Positions 9,421 to 18,374 of a DNA stretch of 64,000 nt are shown piece by piece. The notes below the pieces were generated by a model. The model saw only the letters and a list, made by a program, of their open reading frames with translations. It did no database searches and was not told where the DNA came from. Every line of letters begins with the position of its first letter. The stretch's first letter is position 1. The position numbers were made by a program, and so were the translations under genes. Origin of the DNA: Ruminococcus bromii (GTDB taxonomy: Bacteria; Bacillota; Clostridia; Oscillospirales; Acutalibacteraceae); assembly GCF_002834225.1 (NCBI RefSeq), contig NZ_NNSR01000072.1, forward strand, positions 1-64,000. The letters run 5' to 3'.

Positions 9421-10226
9421 GAGATGTTGCGTTCGGTCAGTATTTTCCTGCGAATAGCGTAATCCACAAATGTGATCCCCGTGCAAAGCTGATTATGCTT
9501 GTCGGATTTCTCGTAATTATTTTCTGTACTTTTAATTATGCTTCGCTTGCACTTGTTGTGCTTTTTACCGCACTTTTTGTTGCGGCAAGCAAGGTGCCTG
9601 CAAAGTTCTATTTCAAAAGCATGAAAGTAATTATATTTATTATAATAGTAACCTCAATTCTCAATGTGTTCTACGGTTCGGGTGATCCGCTTGTACAATG
9701 GGGAATTTTCAAAATTACCTTAAACGGCATTAACAGAGCAATTTTTGTTTCGGTAAGAATCATCTGTCTTATCCTTGCAAGCTCCTGTCTTACATTCACA
9801 ACCTCTCCGACAGAGCTTACGGATGCAATTGAAAGACTGATGAAGCCGCTTGCAAAACTGCACTTTCCCGTTCACGAGATTGCAATGATGATGTCGCTTG
9901 CTTTAAGATTTGTTCCCACACTTCTTGAAGAAACCGACAAAATTACTCAGGCTCAAAAGGCACGAGGTGCCGATATGGAGTCGGGTAATATTATTCAGAG
10001 GGTAAAGGCGTTTATCCCTATTCTTATTCCGCTTTTTGTTTCGGCATTCAGAAGAGCATATGAGCTTGCAACAGCTATGGAGTGCCGTTGCTACCGTGGC
10101 GGAACAGGAAGAACACGAATGAAAACTATTCATATGGCAAAGCGTGACTATGTATCCTTTGTAATGGTCGCACTTCTAATCGGCGGAGTGATTTTATGCA
10201 ACATATTCCTGCCTGCGGCAGTTTAA
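9414..10226 (+). CDS. ecfT: Energy-coupling factor transporter transmembrane protein EcfT
   Basis: EcfT is the membrane scaffold joining the S component to the two ATPases. The 270-residue protein has about five to six hydrophobic segments. Its two coupling-helix ARG motifs are visible: KARGAD near residue 185 and the later MECRCYRGG region, where the second motif is degenerate in the usual way. The N-terminus (GQYFPANSVIHKCDPRAKL) is typical. The gene overlaps both ecfA2 upstream and truA downstream (by 31 bases). Confidence 0.94.
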   Translation: MVRDVAFGQYFPANSVIHKCDPRAKLIMLVGFLVIIFCTFNYASLALVVLFTALFVAASKVPAKFYFKSMKVIIFIIIVTSILNVFYGSGDPLVQWGIFKITLNGINRAIFVSVRIICLILASSCLTFTTSPTELTDAIERLMKPLAKLHFPVHEIAMMMSLALRFVPTLLEETDKITQAQKARGADMESGNIIQRVKAFIPILIPLFVSAFRRAYELATAMECRCYRGGTGRTRMKTIHMAKRDYVSFVMVALLIGGVILCNIFLPAAV

Positions 10227-11002
10227 GAAATCTTCTTCTCACAATTTCATATGACGGAAAAGAGTTCCACGGCTGGCAGATTCAGCAGAACGCAATGACG
10301 GTTCAGGAGGCTTTTCAAACTGCTCTTTCTAAGATTATCGGTGATGACTTTGATGTAAAGGGATGCAGTCGCACAGACAGCGGAGTTCACGCAAATATGT
10401 ACTGCATCAGCCTTAAAACAGAACATCCCATAAAGCCCGAAAGGCTCAAGGCGGCGCTTAACCGCTGGCTGCCGCTAAGCATTGCGGTTCTTGACTGCAA
10501 AGAGGTTGCACCCGATTTTCACGCCCGCTATTCCTGCACAAGCAAGGAATATATCTACAAAATCTGGAACAGCGAGGTGCGAAATCCGTTTCTTGACGGA
10601 TACGCACTTCATTACAGATACAAAATTGACGAAAATCTGCTCGACAAAGCCGCTCAGGCATATGTCGGCAGACACGATTTCACTTCCTTTTGCACGCTTG
10701 ATAACCGTGAAAAAGGGGATATGACCAGAAATGTAAAAGCCTTTTCGGTAACCCGTGAGGGCGACCTTGTTACAATGAAGGTTGAGGCTGACGGCTTTTT
10801 GTATAATATGGTTCGTATTATGGTGGGAACACTTCTCAGAATTCAGCAGGGTAAAATTGCTCCCGATGAAATCCCCTCCATTATAGAAAAGAAAAACAGA
10901 AAATATTCGGGTCCCACCGCACAGGCTTGCGGATTGTACCTGAATCGTGTGAATTATGAAAATGACAACAGTTCACAAAAAGGAGTGAACACTGATGTTT
11001 AA
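10196..11002 (+). CDS. truA: tRNA pseudouridine(38-40) synthase TruA
   Basis: TruA makes pseudouridine at positions 38-40 of the tRNA anticodon stem-loop. The catalytic Asp61 is in the motif SRTDSGVHA, and other family blocks (SYDGKEFHGWQIQ, FHARYSC, GRHDFTSFC, FLYNMVRIMVG) are in order. ATG 10196 lies inside ecfT but has GGAG at 10185-10188 seven bases ahead, and no better start exists downstream. The ecfA1-ecfA2-ecfT-truA order is common in Firmicutes. Confidence 0.95.
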   Translation: MQHIPACGSLRNLLLTISYDGKEFHGWQIQQNAMTVQEAFQTALSKIIGDDFDVKGCSRTDSGVHANMYCISLKTEHPIKPERLKAALNRWLPLSIAVLDCKEVAPDFHARYSCTSKEYIYKIWNSEVRNPFLDGYALHYRYKIDENLLDKAAQAYVGRHDFTSFCTLDNREKGDMTRNVKAFSVTREGDLVTMKVEADGFLYNMVRIMVGTLLRIQQGKIAPDEIPSIIEKKNRKYSGPTAQACGLYLNRVNYENDNSSQKGVNTDV

Positions 11003-12290
11003 AAAGTTTAAAGGACATTATTCAAAACGAAAAACACATAAATCCGACAGAGATGTAATGAGCTATGAGGATATGCCTCTTGACGATTATGAACAGGAAA
11101 AAACCGAAATGTCGCCGCAGGCTGTCAAGAAAATCGTACTCGGTGCGTGTATTGCCATTGCGGCAGGACTTATAGTTTTTGCCTTTGCAAACCGTGATAA
11201 GCTTACATGGGAGAACATCTCAAACTGGTGGACTTATGATGTACTCGGAAATGCAGGTCACGGTTATCCCGTTGACATTATCGGTTCAGAGGTTTCATCA
11301 GGTAACTTTGCCGTGTCGCAGGGACACGCAGTGTATGCTTCCGATACCTCTTTTGTAACCCTGACAAGCTCCGGTACAGAGGTTGCACGACTTCAGCTTA
11401 CACATTCAAATCCCGTAATGAAAAACAATGAAAACAGATTTCTTACATACGGAATCGGCGGTTCAAGCTATGAGATAAGCAGCTTTGACGAAAAGCTTTA
11501 TTCGGGTACTGCCGATAACAAAATCTATACCGCAGATATTGCGTCAAACGGTACATATTGCCTGGTAACAGAGGATACCGGTTATCTTACTACGCTGTAT
11601 GCTTACAGCAAAAATAACAACAGAATCTATAAATATTCTTTTTCGGAATATTACATAACTTCGGTTGCTGTCAACAAAGACGGTTCCGGCTGTATTGCAA
11701 CAGGCATTTCAAGCGATAAAGGCTCGGTTGTAACAGGCGTTTATGTTCTTGATTTTTCACAGGACAAGCCTGTTTCAACATACACCGTAAAAGGGGATTC
11801 TGTTATTGACTGCAAGTATCTTACATCTGACACAGCTGTACTTATCGGTTCACAGGCAAGCTACATTGTAAACAAGGGCGAGAAAAATTACAAGACCGTC
11901 AGCTACGACGGAAAGACCCTTTCAAATTATTGCTTTAACACAGACACTTCATCATATACAATGGCTCTTTCAAGAAGCGGTGACGGCAGGAGCGTTGCTC
12001 TCATAAACTATAATAAAAACGGCGAGGTTCTGAACACAATCAATACCGAACACAAAGCCGACTCAATTTCGGTTTACAAGGGAACGGCTGCAATTCTTGA
12101 CGGCAATGTTGTTTACGGTTATAATCAAAAAGGTGATTTGCTATACTCGGCAAATTCGGGAACGGGTTCAAAAAAGGTTGTGCTTGCGTCCGATTATACC
12201 GCTTATATTCTAAGCGTAAATCAAATCAGATTCATCGACCTTGACAGCGTATCCAGCAGCGATACCGCCGAAACTTCAAAACAGGAGTAA
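10995..12290 (+). CDS. DUF5711 family membrane-anchored beta-propeller-like protein
   Basis: A 431-residue protein with a basic and acidic cytoplasmic N-terminus (about 48 residues), one membrane helix (about 49-67) and a long extracytoplasmic part. That part consists of repeated short beta-strand segments of the kind 'xxVAVNKDGSGxIATG', suggesting a WD40/PQQ-like propeller. It fits DUF5711 as I know it; function unknown. It overlaps truA by 8 bases, with AAGGAG ahead of the ATG. It lies upstream of a CvpA-like gene, so envelope work is a reasonable guess. Confidence 0.7.
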   Translation: MFKKFKGHYSKRKTHKSDRDVMSYEDMPLDDYEQEKTEMSPQAVKKIVLGACIAIAAGLIVFAFANRDKLTWENISNWWTYDVLGNAGHGYPVDIIGSEVSSGNFAVSQGHAVYASDTSFVTLTSSGTEVARLQLTHSNPVMKNNENRFLTYGIGGSSYEISSFDEKLYSGTADNKIYTADIASNGTYCLVTEDTGYLTTLYAYSKNNNRIYKYSFSEYYITSVAVNKDGSGCIATGISSDKGSVVTGVYVLDFSQDKPVSTYTVKGDSVIDCKYLTSDTAVLIGSQASYIVNKGEKNYKTVSYDGKTLSNYCFNTDTSSYTMALSRSGDGRSVALINYNKNGEVLNTINTEHKADSISVYKGTAAILDGNVVYGYNQKGDLLYSANSGTGSKKVVLASDYTAYILSVNQIRFIDLDSVSSSDTAETSKQE

Positions 12291-12295
12291 TAAAT

Positions 12296-12970
12296 TTGAT
12301 TGCAGATATAATAATTATTGCAATATTTGCGCTTTTGTTCATGATTGACTTTAAGCGTGGAATTGCAATTACAATTCTCAATATCGCAGGAGTGGCTCTC
12401 ACGGGCTTTCTTGCGTATCACATTTCAGCTTTTCTTGCATCGTGGGTTTATACGGCATTTGTTCAGCAGACTTTGATAACAAATTTGCAGCAGATGATAG
12501 ACACACAGGGCATTAACGCAGCAATAGCAAACAGCTTTTCTGCTCTTCCGGACTGGGCAATGGGGATGATGGGATTTTTCCTTTCTCTTTTTGGAACAGA
12601 TGCAAGTATCTATACTAATGACTTTCAAATTCCGAATCAGACGGCTACAACCGTATCCGTATCGGTTGAACAGCTGATACAGCCAATTATAACAGGATTT
12701 TTTCAAATGGTTATCGGTGCGGTAATCTCAATAATTGTCTTTATACTTATCAAGTTGCTTGTTAATAAACTTGCAAAGGTATTCAAAATACCGGTTGTTA
12801 AACAGGTCAATCAGTTATTGGGCGGTGTATTCGGACTTGCGGAGGCGGCAATCCTTGTATTTTTTGCCGTAAATATCTATTCGGGAGTGCTTGAGTTTTC
12901 AAATCCCGAAATGCTTAATAGCCCTATGATTTCAGGTGCTGTTTTTAAATTTTTCAGTGTTGCAGTCTGA
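12296..12970 (+). CDS. CvpA family membrane protein
   Basis: A 224-residue protein with about four hydrophobic helices arranged as in the CvpA/colicin V production family. The N-terminal pattern 'IADIIIIAIFALLFMIDFKRG' gives way to a glycine-containing second helix, and the C-terminal helices contain QLLGGVFGLAEAA. CvpA proteins are inner-membrane proteins of poorly defined role in envelope homeostasis. The start is TTG 12296, 8 bases after CAGGAG. It is closely followed by pgsA. Confidence 0.8.
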   Translation: MIADIIIIAIFALLFMIDFKRGIAITILNIAGVALTGFLAYHISAFLASWVYTAFVQQTLITNLQQMIDTQGINAAIANSFSALPDWAMGMMGFFLSLFGTDASIYTNDFQIPNQTATTVSVSVEQLIQPIITGFFQMVIGAVISIIVFILIKLLVNKLAKVFKIPVVKQVNQLLGGVFGLAEAAILVFFAVNIYSGVLEFSNPEMLNSPMISGAVFKFFSVAV

Positions 12971-12994
12971 ATGAAGAAACAGGAGGGAACAGTA

Positions 12995-13612
12995 ATGGAA
13001 AAAGAAAAAGATGTGTGGAGCTTTAAAACATCCGATTTGGTTGCTATACCTAATATTATAACTTATGTAAGATTTGTGCTTATAATCCCGTTCGTATATT
13101 TTTTCCTTGCGGAACAGTATATATATGCGGCAATATGTATAGGTTTGTCGGGACTTACCGATTGCTTTGACGGAATGGCTGCCAGAAAACTCAATCAGGT
13201 AACTCCTCTCGGGAAAATCCTTGATCCCATTGCAGACAAGGTAACGCTTTTTGCGGTCGTTATCTGTATGGTGATTTATGTGCCTATGGTTCTTCCGATT
13301 CTTGTGACGCTTTTGGTCAAAGACCTTCTTATGCTCATCGGCGGTGCTGATTTAATTAAGAAAAGGCTCACACCGCCTTCCGCTAACTGGTACGGAAAGG
13401 TCGGAACAATTATTTTCTACTTTTCCGTATGTCTTATCGTATTTTTGAAAGCATTCTTCGCTTACGAAAATATGGTGCTTGACCTTGTGTTGCTTTCAGT
13501 TACCGCAGCGTCAATGCTTTATGCACTTTATCGTTACGGAAAAATCTATTTTGCAATGATTAAAGAGTACAACGAATCACTTAAAAAGACAGCTGACATT
13601 AAAAATAAATAA
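12995..13612 (+). CDS. pgsA: CDP-diacylglycerol--glycerol-3-phosphate 3-phosphatidyltransferase
   Basis: An integral membrane enzyme making phosphatidylglycerol phosphate from CDP-diacylglycerol and glycerol-3-phosphate. The CDP-alcohol phosphotransferase signature is complete: D-x2-DG-x2-AR-x8-G-x3-D-x3-D, seen as DCFDGMAARK...GKILDPIAD. About five to six membrane helices are predicted in 205 residues. I chose ATG 12995 because AGGAGGG stands seven bases ahead; an earlier ATG at 12971 lacks such a site. Another CDP-alcohol substrate is possible, but the family placement is firm. Confidence 0.9.
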   Translation: MEKEKDVWSFKTSDLVAIPNIITYVRFVLIIPFVYFFLAEQYIYAAICIGLSGLTDCFDGMAARKLNQVTPLGKILDPIADKVTLFAVVICMVIYVPMVLPILVTLLVKDLLMLIGGADLIKKRLTPPSANWYGKVGTIIFYFSVCLIVFLKAFFAYENMVLDLVLLSVTAASMLYALYRYGKIYFAMIKEYNESLKKTADIKNK

Positions 13613-13629
13613 ATTCCGACAAATAAATA

Positions 13630-13658
13630 TTGAATTATTTGTTAAACAGTTGTATAAT
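13630..13658 (+). promoter_or_regulatory. Promoter of the clpE-like gene
   Basis: TTGAAT (13630-13635), a 17-base spacer and TATAAT (13653-13658), 57 bases before ATG 13715. I see no CtsR-type heptad repeat nor a CIRCE element, so control by the usual heat-shock repressors is not shown. Confidence 0.7.
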
Positions 13659-13714
13659 TCTTATATTACCATGACAGCAAATGTGCAATTTGGTGTCCTA
13701 AAAAGGAGTATGCT

Positions 13715-16054
13715 ATGCTTTGTACAAGATGCGGAAAACGCCCTGCGGTTGTTTTCGTTTCAAATAATAATTCCAAAGACGCCCCGACGGCAGGTTATTG
13801 CCTTACCTGTGCAAAAGAGCTTGGAATCAAGCCGGTTGAGGATCTTATCAGCAAAATGGGTATCTCGGACGAGGACCTTGAAAATGTTCAGGATCAGATG
13901 AATACCCTCATGAACAGTATGGGTGACGGCGATATGTCACAGCTTATGGAACAGCTTGGTGCGGATAACCTTGCCGAGCAGATGGGCGATTTTGCTAAAG
14001 ACGGTGACGGCAGTGAGGATGATGACTTCTCTCACGGTGCACCTGCATTCCCTGCATTTTTCAACAGTATGTTCGGCGGACAGAACAACAATGCGACAAA
14101 TCAGGATAACAATAAAAAGGGCAAAAAAGAGAAAAAAGAAAAGAACAGAAAGCACATCAATCTTTACTGTGAAGACCTCACACGCAAGGCGAGAGAGGGC
14201 AAAATCGACCGCATTGTCGGCAGAGACAGCGAGATTGAGCGTGTAATTCAGATTCTTTCAAGAAGAACAAAGAACAATCCTTGCCTTATCGGTGAACCAG
14301 GTGTAGGTAAAACCGCTATTGCAGAGGGGCTTGCTCTCCGCATTGCCGCAGGAAATGTTCCTCAAAGACTTAAAAACAAGGAAATTCAGCTTCTTGACCT
14401 CACCTCACTTGTTGCGGGTACTCAGTTCAGAGGTCAGTTTGAAAGCAGAATCAAAGGACTTGTTTCCGAAATAAAAGAGAACGGCAACATAATTCTCTTT
14501 ATTGATGAGGTTCACAGTCTTGTCGGCACAGGTGACAACGAGGGTACAATGAATGCCGCAAATATCCTCAAACCGGCTCTTTCAAGGGGCGAGGTTCAGG
14601 TTATCGGTGCTACAACATTCAACGAATACAGAAAATATATCGAAAAGGATTCTGCACTTGAAAGAAGATTTCAGCCTGTAAAGGTCGGTGAGCCTACAAT
14701 CGCTCAGTCAATTGATGTTATCGCAGGCGTAAAAGGCTATTATGAGGCACATCACCGTGTAATTGTTGACGATGATATCGTTCGCAAGACGGTTATCCTT
14801 TCCGAAAGATACATAACAGACCGTTTTCTTCCCGACAAAGCAATCGACCTTCTTGATGAAAGCTGTGCCTGTGCCGCTCTCCGCAATAAAAGCATGGAGC
14901 GTCACGATAAGCTTGAGGACGAAAGACAGAAGCTTCTTATCAAAAAGGACGCTCTTACAAATGCCGATGAGGTAAACTACGAACAGCTTGCCGAGGTCAA
15001 CACAAGCCTTGCAAGAATTGACAGCGACCTTAAAGAAATTGACCCCGAAACTCTCGTTTCAAAGGTCACAGAGGAGGATATCGCCAAGGTAATCGAACTC
15101 TGGACAGGCATCCCCGCATCAAGAATCAAGGAAAACGAGCTTTCAAAGCTTGCCAACCTTGAGGACGAGCTTAAAAAGAAAATTATCGGTCAGGACGAGG
15201 CTGTAAAGGCTCTTGCATCTGCAATCAGAAGAAGCAGAGTTCAGATTTCACCTCGCCGCAGACCTGCATCGTTCATCTTTGTAGGTCCGACAGGTGTCGG
15301 TAAAACAGAGCTTGTAAAGGTTCTCAGCAAGGAACTTTTCGATACCCCCGAAACACTCATCAGACTTGATATGAGTGAATTTATGGAGAAACATTCGGTT
15401 TCTAAAATTATCGGTTCACCGCCCGGATATGTCGGTTACGATGAGGCAGGACAGGTAACGGAGAAAGTTCGCCGCAGACCTTATTCGGTTCTCCTCTTTG
15501 ATGAAATCGAAAAGGCTCATCCCGATGTTCTCAATATTTTGCTCCAAATTCTTGACGAGGGCAGAGTTACAGACGCTCACGGCAGAACAGTAAACTTTGA
15601 AAATACTGTTATCATTATGACCTCAAATGCCGGCTCTGCGTCAAAGGACAGCGCATTAGGCTTTGGCAAGACTGAAGAAGATGCCTCAAAAGAAAAGGTT
15701 ATGAAGGCACTTTCCGAGTTCCTCCGTCCTGAATTTATCGCAAGAGTAGACGAGGTTATCGTATTCAACAGCCTTAAAAAGGACGATTTTGTAAAGATTG
15801 CAGACCTTATGCTCTCTGAGTATGTACCGACTCTTGAGGAAAAGCACATCAAATTCACATTTGACGAAAAGGTTTGTCAGCTCCTTGCAGATAAGTCATG
15901 CAACGGTGCAAGCGGTGCTCGTGACCTCAGAAACACAATTCGCAGAGAGGTTGAGGAGAAAATTGCAAACGCAATGATTGAGGCAGGTGCAGGCGGTGTT
16001 ACTGCAATGCACCTTACAGCCGAAAACGGAGAGCCTGTTCTTCAGTCAATCTGA
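13715..16054 (+). CDS. ClpE-type ATP-dependent Clp protease ATP-binding subunit
   Basis: A 779-residue Hsp100 unfoldase of the ClpC/ClpE branch that feeds substrates to ClpP. The N-terminus carries a zinc-finger with two CxxC pairs (Cys3/Cys6 and Cys29/Cys32), as in ClpE, instead of the ClpC N-domain repeats. An acidic, Asn/Lys-rich linker follows (about 45-145). Two AAA+ modules are then seen, with Walker A GEPGVGKT and GPTGVGKT. The UVR-like coiled segment ([16 protein letters not shown]) lies between them. The C-terminal D2-small domain is complete. It has its own promoter and a strong terminator, so it is a single-gene unit. Confidence 0.92.
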   Translation: MLCTRCGKRPAVVFVSNNNSKDAPTAGYCLTCAKELGIKPVEDLISKMGISDEDLENVQDQMNTLMNSMGDGDMSQLMEQLGADNLAEQMGDFAKDGDGSEDDDFSHGAPAFPAFFNSMFGGQNNNATNQDNNKKGKKEKKEKNRKHINLYCEDLTRKAREGKIDRIVGRDSEIERVIQILSRRTKNNPCLIGEPGVGKTAIAEGLALRIAAGNVPQRLKNKEIQLLDLTSLVAGTQFRGQFESRIKGLVSEIKENGNIILFIDEVHSLVGTGDNEGTMNAANILKPALSRGEVQVIGATTFNEYRKYIEKDSALERRFQPVKVGEPTIAQSIDVIAGVKGYYEAHHRVIVDDDIVRKTVILSERYITDRFLPDKAIDLLDESCACAALRNKSMERHDKLEDERQKLLIKKDALTNADEVNYEQLAEVNTSLARIDSDLKEIDPETLVSKVTEEDIAKVIELWTGIPASRIKENELSKLANLEDELKKKIIGQDEAVKALASAIRRSRVQISPRRRPASFIFVGPTGVGKTELVKVLSKELFDTPETLIRLDMSEFMEKHSVSKIIGSPPGYVGYDEAGQVTEKVRRRPYSVLLFDEIEKAHPDVLNILLQILDEGRVTDAHGRTVNFENTVIIMTSNAGSASKDSALGFGKTEEDASKEKVMKALSEFLRPEFIARVDEVIVFNSLKKDDFVKIADLMLSEYVPTLEEKHIKFTFDEKVCQLLADKSCNGASGARDLRNTIRREVEEKIANAMIEAGAGGVTAMHLTAENGEPVLQSI

Positions 16055-16093
16055 TTTTTTACGGTAAAAGTTAACACATAAAATTTTCGCATA

Positions 16094-16126
16094 TCGGGCA
16101 GTCATTACGATTGCCCGATTTTTTGT
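16094..16126 (+). terminator. Terminator of the clpE-like gene
   Basis: Stem ATCGGGCA (16094-16101) pairs with TGCCCGAT (16113-16120), with further pairing towards the loop, and is followed by six Ts. Confidence 0.85.
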
Positions 16127-16170
16127 ATGCATTTTTTATATGCAATATAATTCCGCTAAAGAACAATCTC

Positions 16171-16211
16171 GCACGGCGAGCCGCCGTACCCAATTCGTGA
16201 AGATAGTTTGT
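16171..16211. repeat. Dispersed repeat, copy A
   Basis: The 41 bases beginning GCACGGCGAGCC and ending AGATAGTTTGT recur with few changes at 16386-16425. A worn form may lie near 1247. Confidence 0.65.
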
Positions 16212-16385
16212 AATATCAAAAAACATATTATGCCCGAGCGGAAGTTTTTTAAAAATTGAAAGTTGAAAATTGAAAATGTAAAATTGTGGTCGGGCATACA
16301 GTTTGCAAAATGCAAATCATTGTCGCCCGATTGTTTTTGTATATATAGAAGTTGCGTTAAATGTAGAGGCGGATATTATCCGCCC

Positions 16386-16425
16386 GCACGGCGAGCCCCG
16401 TACCCAATTCGTGTAGATAATTTGT
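16386..16425. repeat. Dispersed repeat, copy B
   Basis: The second copy of the repeat at 16171, beginning GCACGGCGAGCC and ending TAGATAATTTGT, in the same orientation. It is preceded by a GGCGGATATTATCCGCC dyad. Confidence 0.65.
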
Positions 16426-16474
16426 TTTGCATTATACAAACTGTCTACACGAGAGAAAAAACACAAGAGAAAAA

Positions 16475-16504
16475 ACGGCTGTGTAACATAATGTACACAG
16501 CCGT
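16475..16504 (-). terminator. Terminator of the carbohydrate ABC operon
   Basis: A perfect 10-bp stem, ACGGCTGTGT (16475-16484) with ACACAGCCGT (16495-16504). Read on the minus strand it ends in a T-run (plus-strand A5 at 16471-16475), 28 bases past the last gene of the operon. Confidence 0.8.
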
Positions 16505-16531
16505 CTTTTGAAAATAAAATGAAAGAAAGAT

Positions 16532-17410
16532 TTAACCTTTTACAGCACCTGAAACAACGCCCTCGATGATGTATTTCTGACAGGCAAAGTAGAAAATAAT
16601 AATTGGAACGATACTCAGAACGATAAGCGCCATAATAGCACTTGTGTCCGTATGACCGTAACTGCCGTTAAGATACTGAATATGAATCGGAATAGTTTTG
16701 TAATCCATATCAAGAATAAGATAGGGGAGAAGGTAGTCGTTCCAAATCCACATTGTTTCAAGGATTGCAACCGAAATAAAAGTAGGTTTCATAATCGGAA
16801 GAACAATACCGAAGAATGTTCTCAAAGGACCTGCTCCGTCAACATCTGCGGCTTCCTCAATTTCAACAGGAATTGATTTAACAAATCCCGAGAACATAAA
16901 TACCGCAAGTCCTGCTCCAAATCCGAGGTATATAATCAAAATACCCCACGGAGTTGTAAGCTTGAGACTGTCGGCTGTCTTTGAGAGGGTAAACATTACC
17001 ATCTGGAAAGGAATAACCATTGAGAAAATGCAGAAATAGTAGATGATTTTGCATATACGAGAATTTGAACGCTGCAAGTACCACGCACACATTGATGTGC
17101 AGAAAAGAATAAGCACAACACCGCCGATTGTAATGAAGAAGCTCCATACAATTGACTTCCAGAACGGATAGTTGCCGTGGAACATACCTGTCATATAGCT
17201 TTGAAAGCCCTGAAAACTGTCTGCATTCGGAAATTCAAAGATTGCACGGCTGATTGCCGCATTGCTCTTGAAGGAGTTCATCAGTACAATGAAAACGGGA
17301 GCAACATAGAATACTGACACAATAGAGAAGAGAATTGTTAAAATTTTCATTCCTACGGTTTGTTTTTTCTTTACAGGCCTATCCTTAGCCTTTGCTGCAA
17401 CTTTTGCCAT
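16532..17410 (-). CDS. Carbohydrate ABC transporter permease, MalG type
   Basis: A 292-residue inner-membrane permease with six predicted helices after a short basic N-terminus. The EAA loop that docks the ATPase is seen as EEAADVDGAGPLRTFFGIVLP, typical of MalG/UgpE-type subunits. It is the second permease of the importer and starts one base from the other permease's stop, so translation is coupled. No ABC ATPase is encoded here. A shared MsiK-type ATPase elsewhere is likely. The sugar is unknown. Confidence 0.9.
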   Translation of the reverse strand: MAKVAAKAKDRPVKKKQTVGMKILTILFSIVSVFYVAPVFIVLMNSFKSNAAISRAIFEFPNADSFQGFQSYMTGMFHGNYPFWKSIVWSFFITIGGVVLILFCTSMCAWYLQRSNSRICKIIYYFCIFSMVIPFQMVMFTLSKTADSLKLTTPWGILIIYLGFGAGLAVFMFSGFVKSIPVEIEEAADVDGAGPLRTFFGIVLPIMKPTFISVAILETMWIWNDYLLPYLILDMDYKTIPIHIQYLNGSYGHTDTSAIMALIVLSIVPIIIFYFACQKYIIEGVVSGAVKG

Positions 17411-18288
17411 TACTGCTGAACCTCCTTTCTTCTTGTAAAGTAAAGCTGAATAAGGGCAATGATAACAACAATTACGAAGAAGATAACGCCCTCAGCCTGA
17501 CCTACGCCACGAGAATTCTGGTTTGCATAGAATGTATTGTAAATATTGAGAGCCATCATTTCCGTCTGATAAACCATTGTACCGCTTCCCTGTGATACAA
17601 TACCCGGAGCACCGCCTGTGAGGGCAAGGTTCTGGTCGAACAGCTTAAATGAGTTTGTAAGTGTAAGGAATGTGCAGATTGTGATGGAAGGCATCATCAT
17701 CGGCAATGTTACATTTGTAAGCAACTGTTTTTTGCCTGCGCCGTCAATTTTAGCCGCCTCATAAAGATCATGAGGTACGCTCTGGAAACCGGCAATGTAA
17801 ATAATCATCATATAACCTGCCTGTTGCCAGCACATAAGAATTACAAGTCCCCAGAAACCGTAGTTTGCGTTAAGCGCAAGGTTTGTTCCGTAATACTGAA
17901 GAATACCGTTAAAAATGTACTGCCAGATGTAGCCGAGAATGATACCGCCTACAAGGTTAGGAACAAAGAAAACAGTTCTGAATACATTTGATCCCCTGAT
18001 TCCGAGCGTGAGTGCATACGCCACAAAAAACGCAATTAGGTTAATGAGTATAACAGATACTATAACAAACACAACTGTGAACCAGAATGAATGTAAAAAG
18101 CCCTCATTCTGAAAGGCCTTGACATAGTTTCCGAACCCGATGAATACTGCATCGCTTGTTGTTCTGAATTTACAGAACGAAAGGTAAATGCCGTTAAAGA
18201 ACGGATATACAAAACCTATAAGGAAAGCAGCCAGAGTGGGAAGAACAAATATCAGAAAATAAATTTTTCTTTTAGGTTTTCTAAACAT
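17410..18288 (-). CDS. Carbohydrate ABC transporter permease, MalF type
   Basis: A 292-residue permease with six predicted membrane helices. Its EAA loop reads YEAAKIDGAGKKQLLTNVTLP. The N-terminus (PKRKIYFLIFVLPTLAAFLIGFVYP) is the usual start of MalF/UgpA/LacF subunits. It pairs with the MalG-type permease downstream and the binding protein upstream. A GC-rich hairpin separates it from the binding-protein gene. Confidence 0.9.
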   Translation of the reverse strand: MFRKPKRKIYFLIFVLPTLAAFLIGFVYPFFNGIYLSFCKFRTTSDAVFIGFGNYVKAFQNEGFLHSFWFTVVFVIVSVILINLIAFFVAYALTLGIRGSNVFRTVFFVPNLVGGIILGYIWQYIFNGILQYYGTNLALNANYGFWGLVILMCWQQAGYMMIIYIAGFQSVPHDLYEAAKIDGAGKKQLLTNVTLPMMMPSITICTFLTLTNSFKLFDQNLALTGGAPGIVSQGSGTMVYQTEMMALNIYNTFYANQNSRGVGQAEGVIFFVIVVIIALIQLYFTRRKEVQQ

Positions 18289-18315
18289 AATATTTTGCCT
18301 TTCCGTTCATAAGAA

Positions 18316-18339
18316 AGGGGAGCGGAATGCCGCCCCCCT
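18316..18339 (-). promoter_or_regulatory. Intercistronic GC-rich hairpin in the ABC operon
   Basis: AGGGGAGCGG pairs with CCGCCCCCCT with one mismatch and a 4-base loop, between the binding-protein and permease genes. On the minus strand TTTCTT follows. It may protect the 3' end of the binding-protein message or cause partial termination, giving more binding protein than permease. Confidence 0.6.
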
Positions 18340-18374
18340 ACCGAACCTGTTAAATTAAAACAGAAATTTTACAA

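Larger units (their letters stand above)
16127..16474. other. Non-coding gap with dispersed repeats
   Basis: About 350 bases without a convincing gene. It contains two near-identical copies of a 40-base repeat (listed separately), a GGCGGATATTATCCGCC dyad at 16362-16378, and A-rich runs. It looks like accumulated intergenic repeat material. Confidence 0.6.

Noticed and set aside
16263-16511. An 82-codon plus-strand frame in the gap after the clpE-like gene
   Set aside because: It runs through dispersed repeats and ends inside a terminator hairpin, without a ribosome site.
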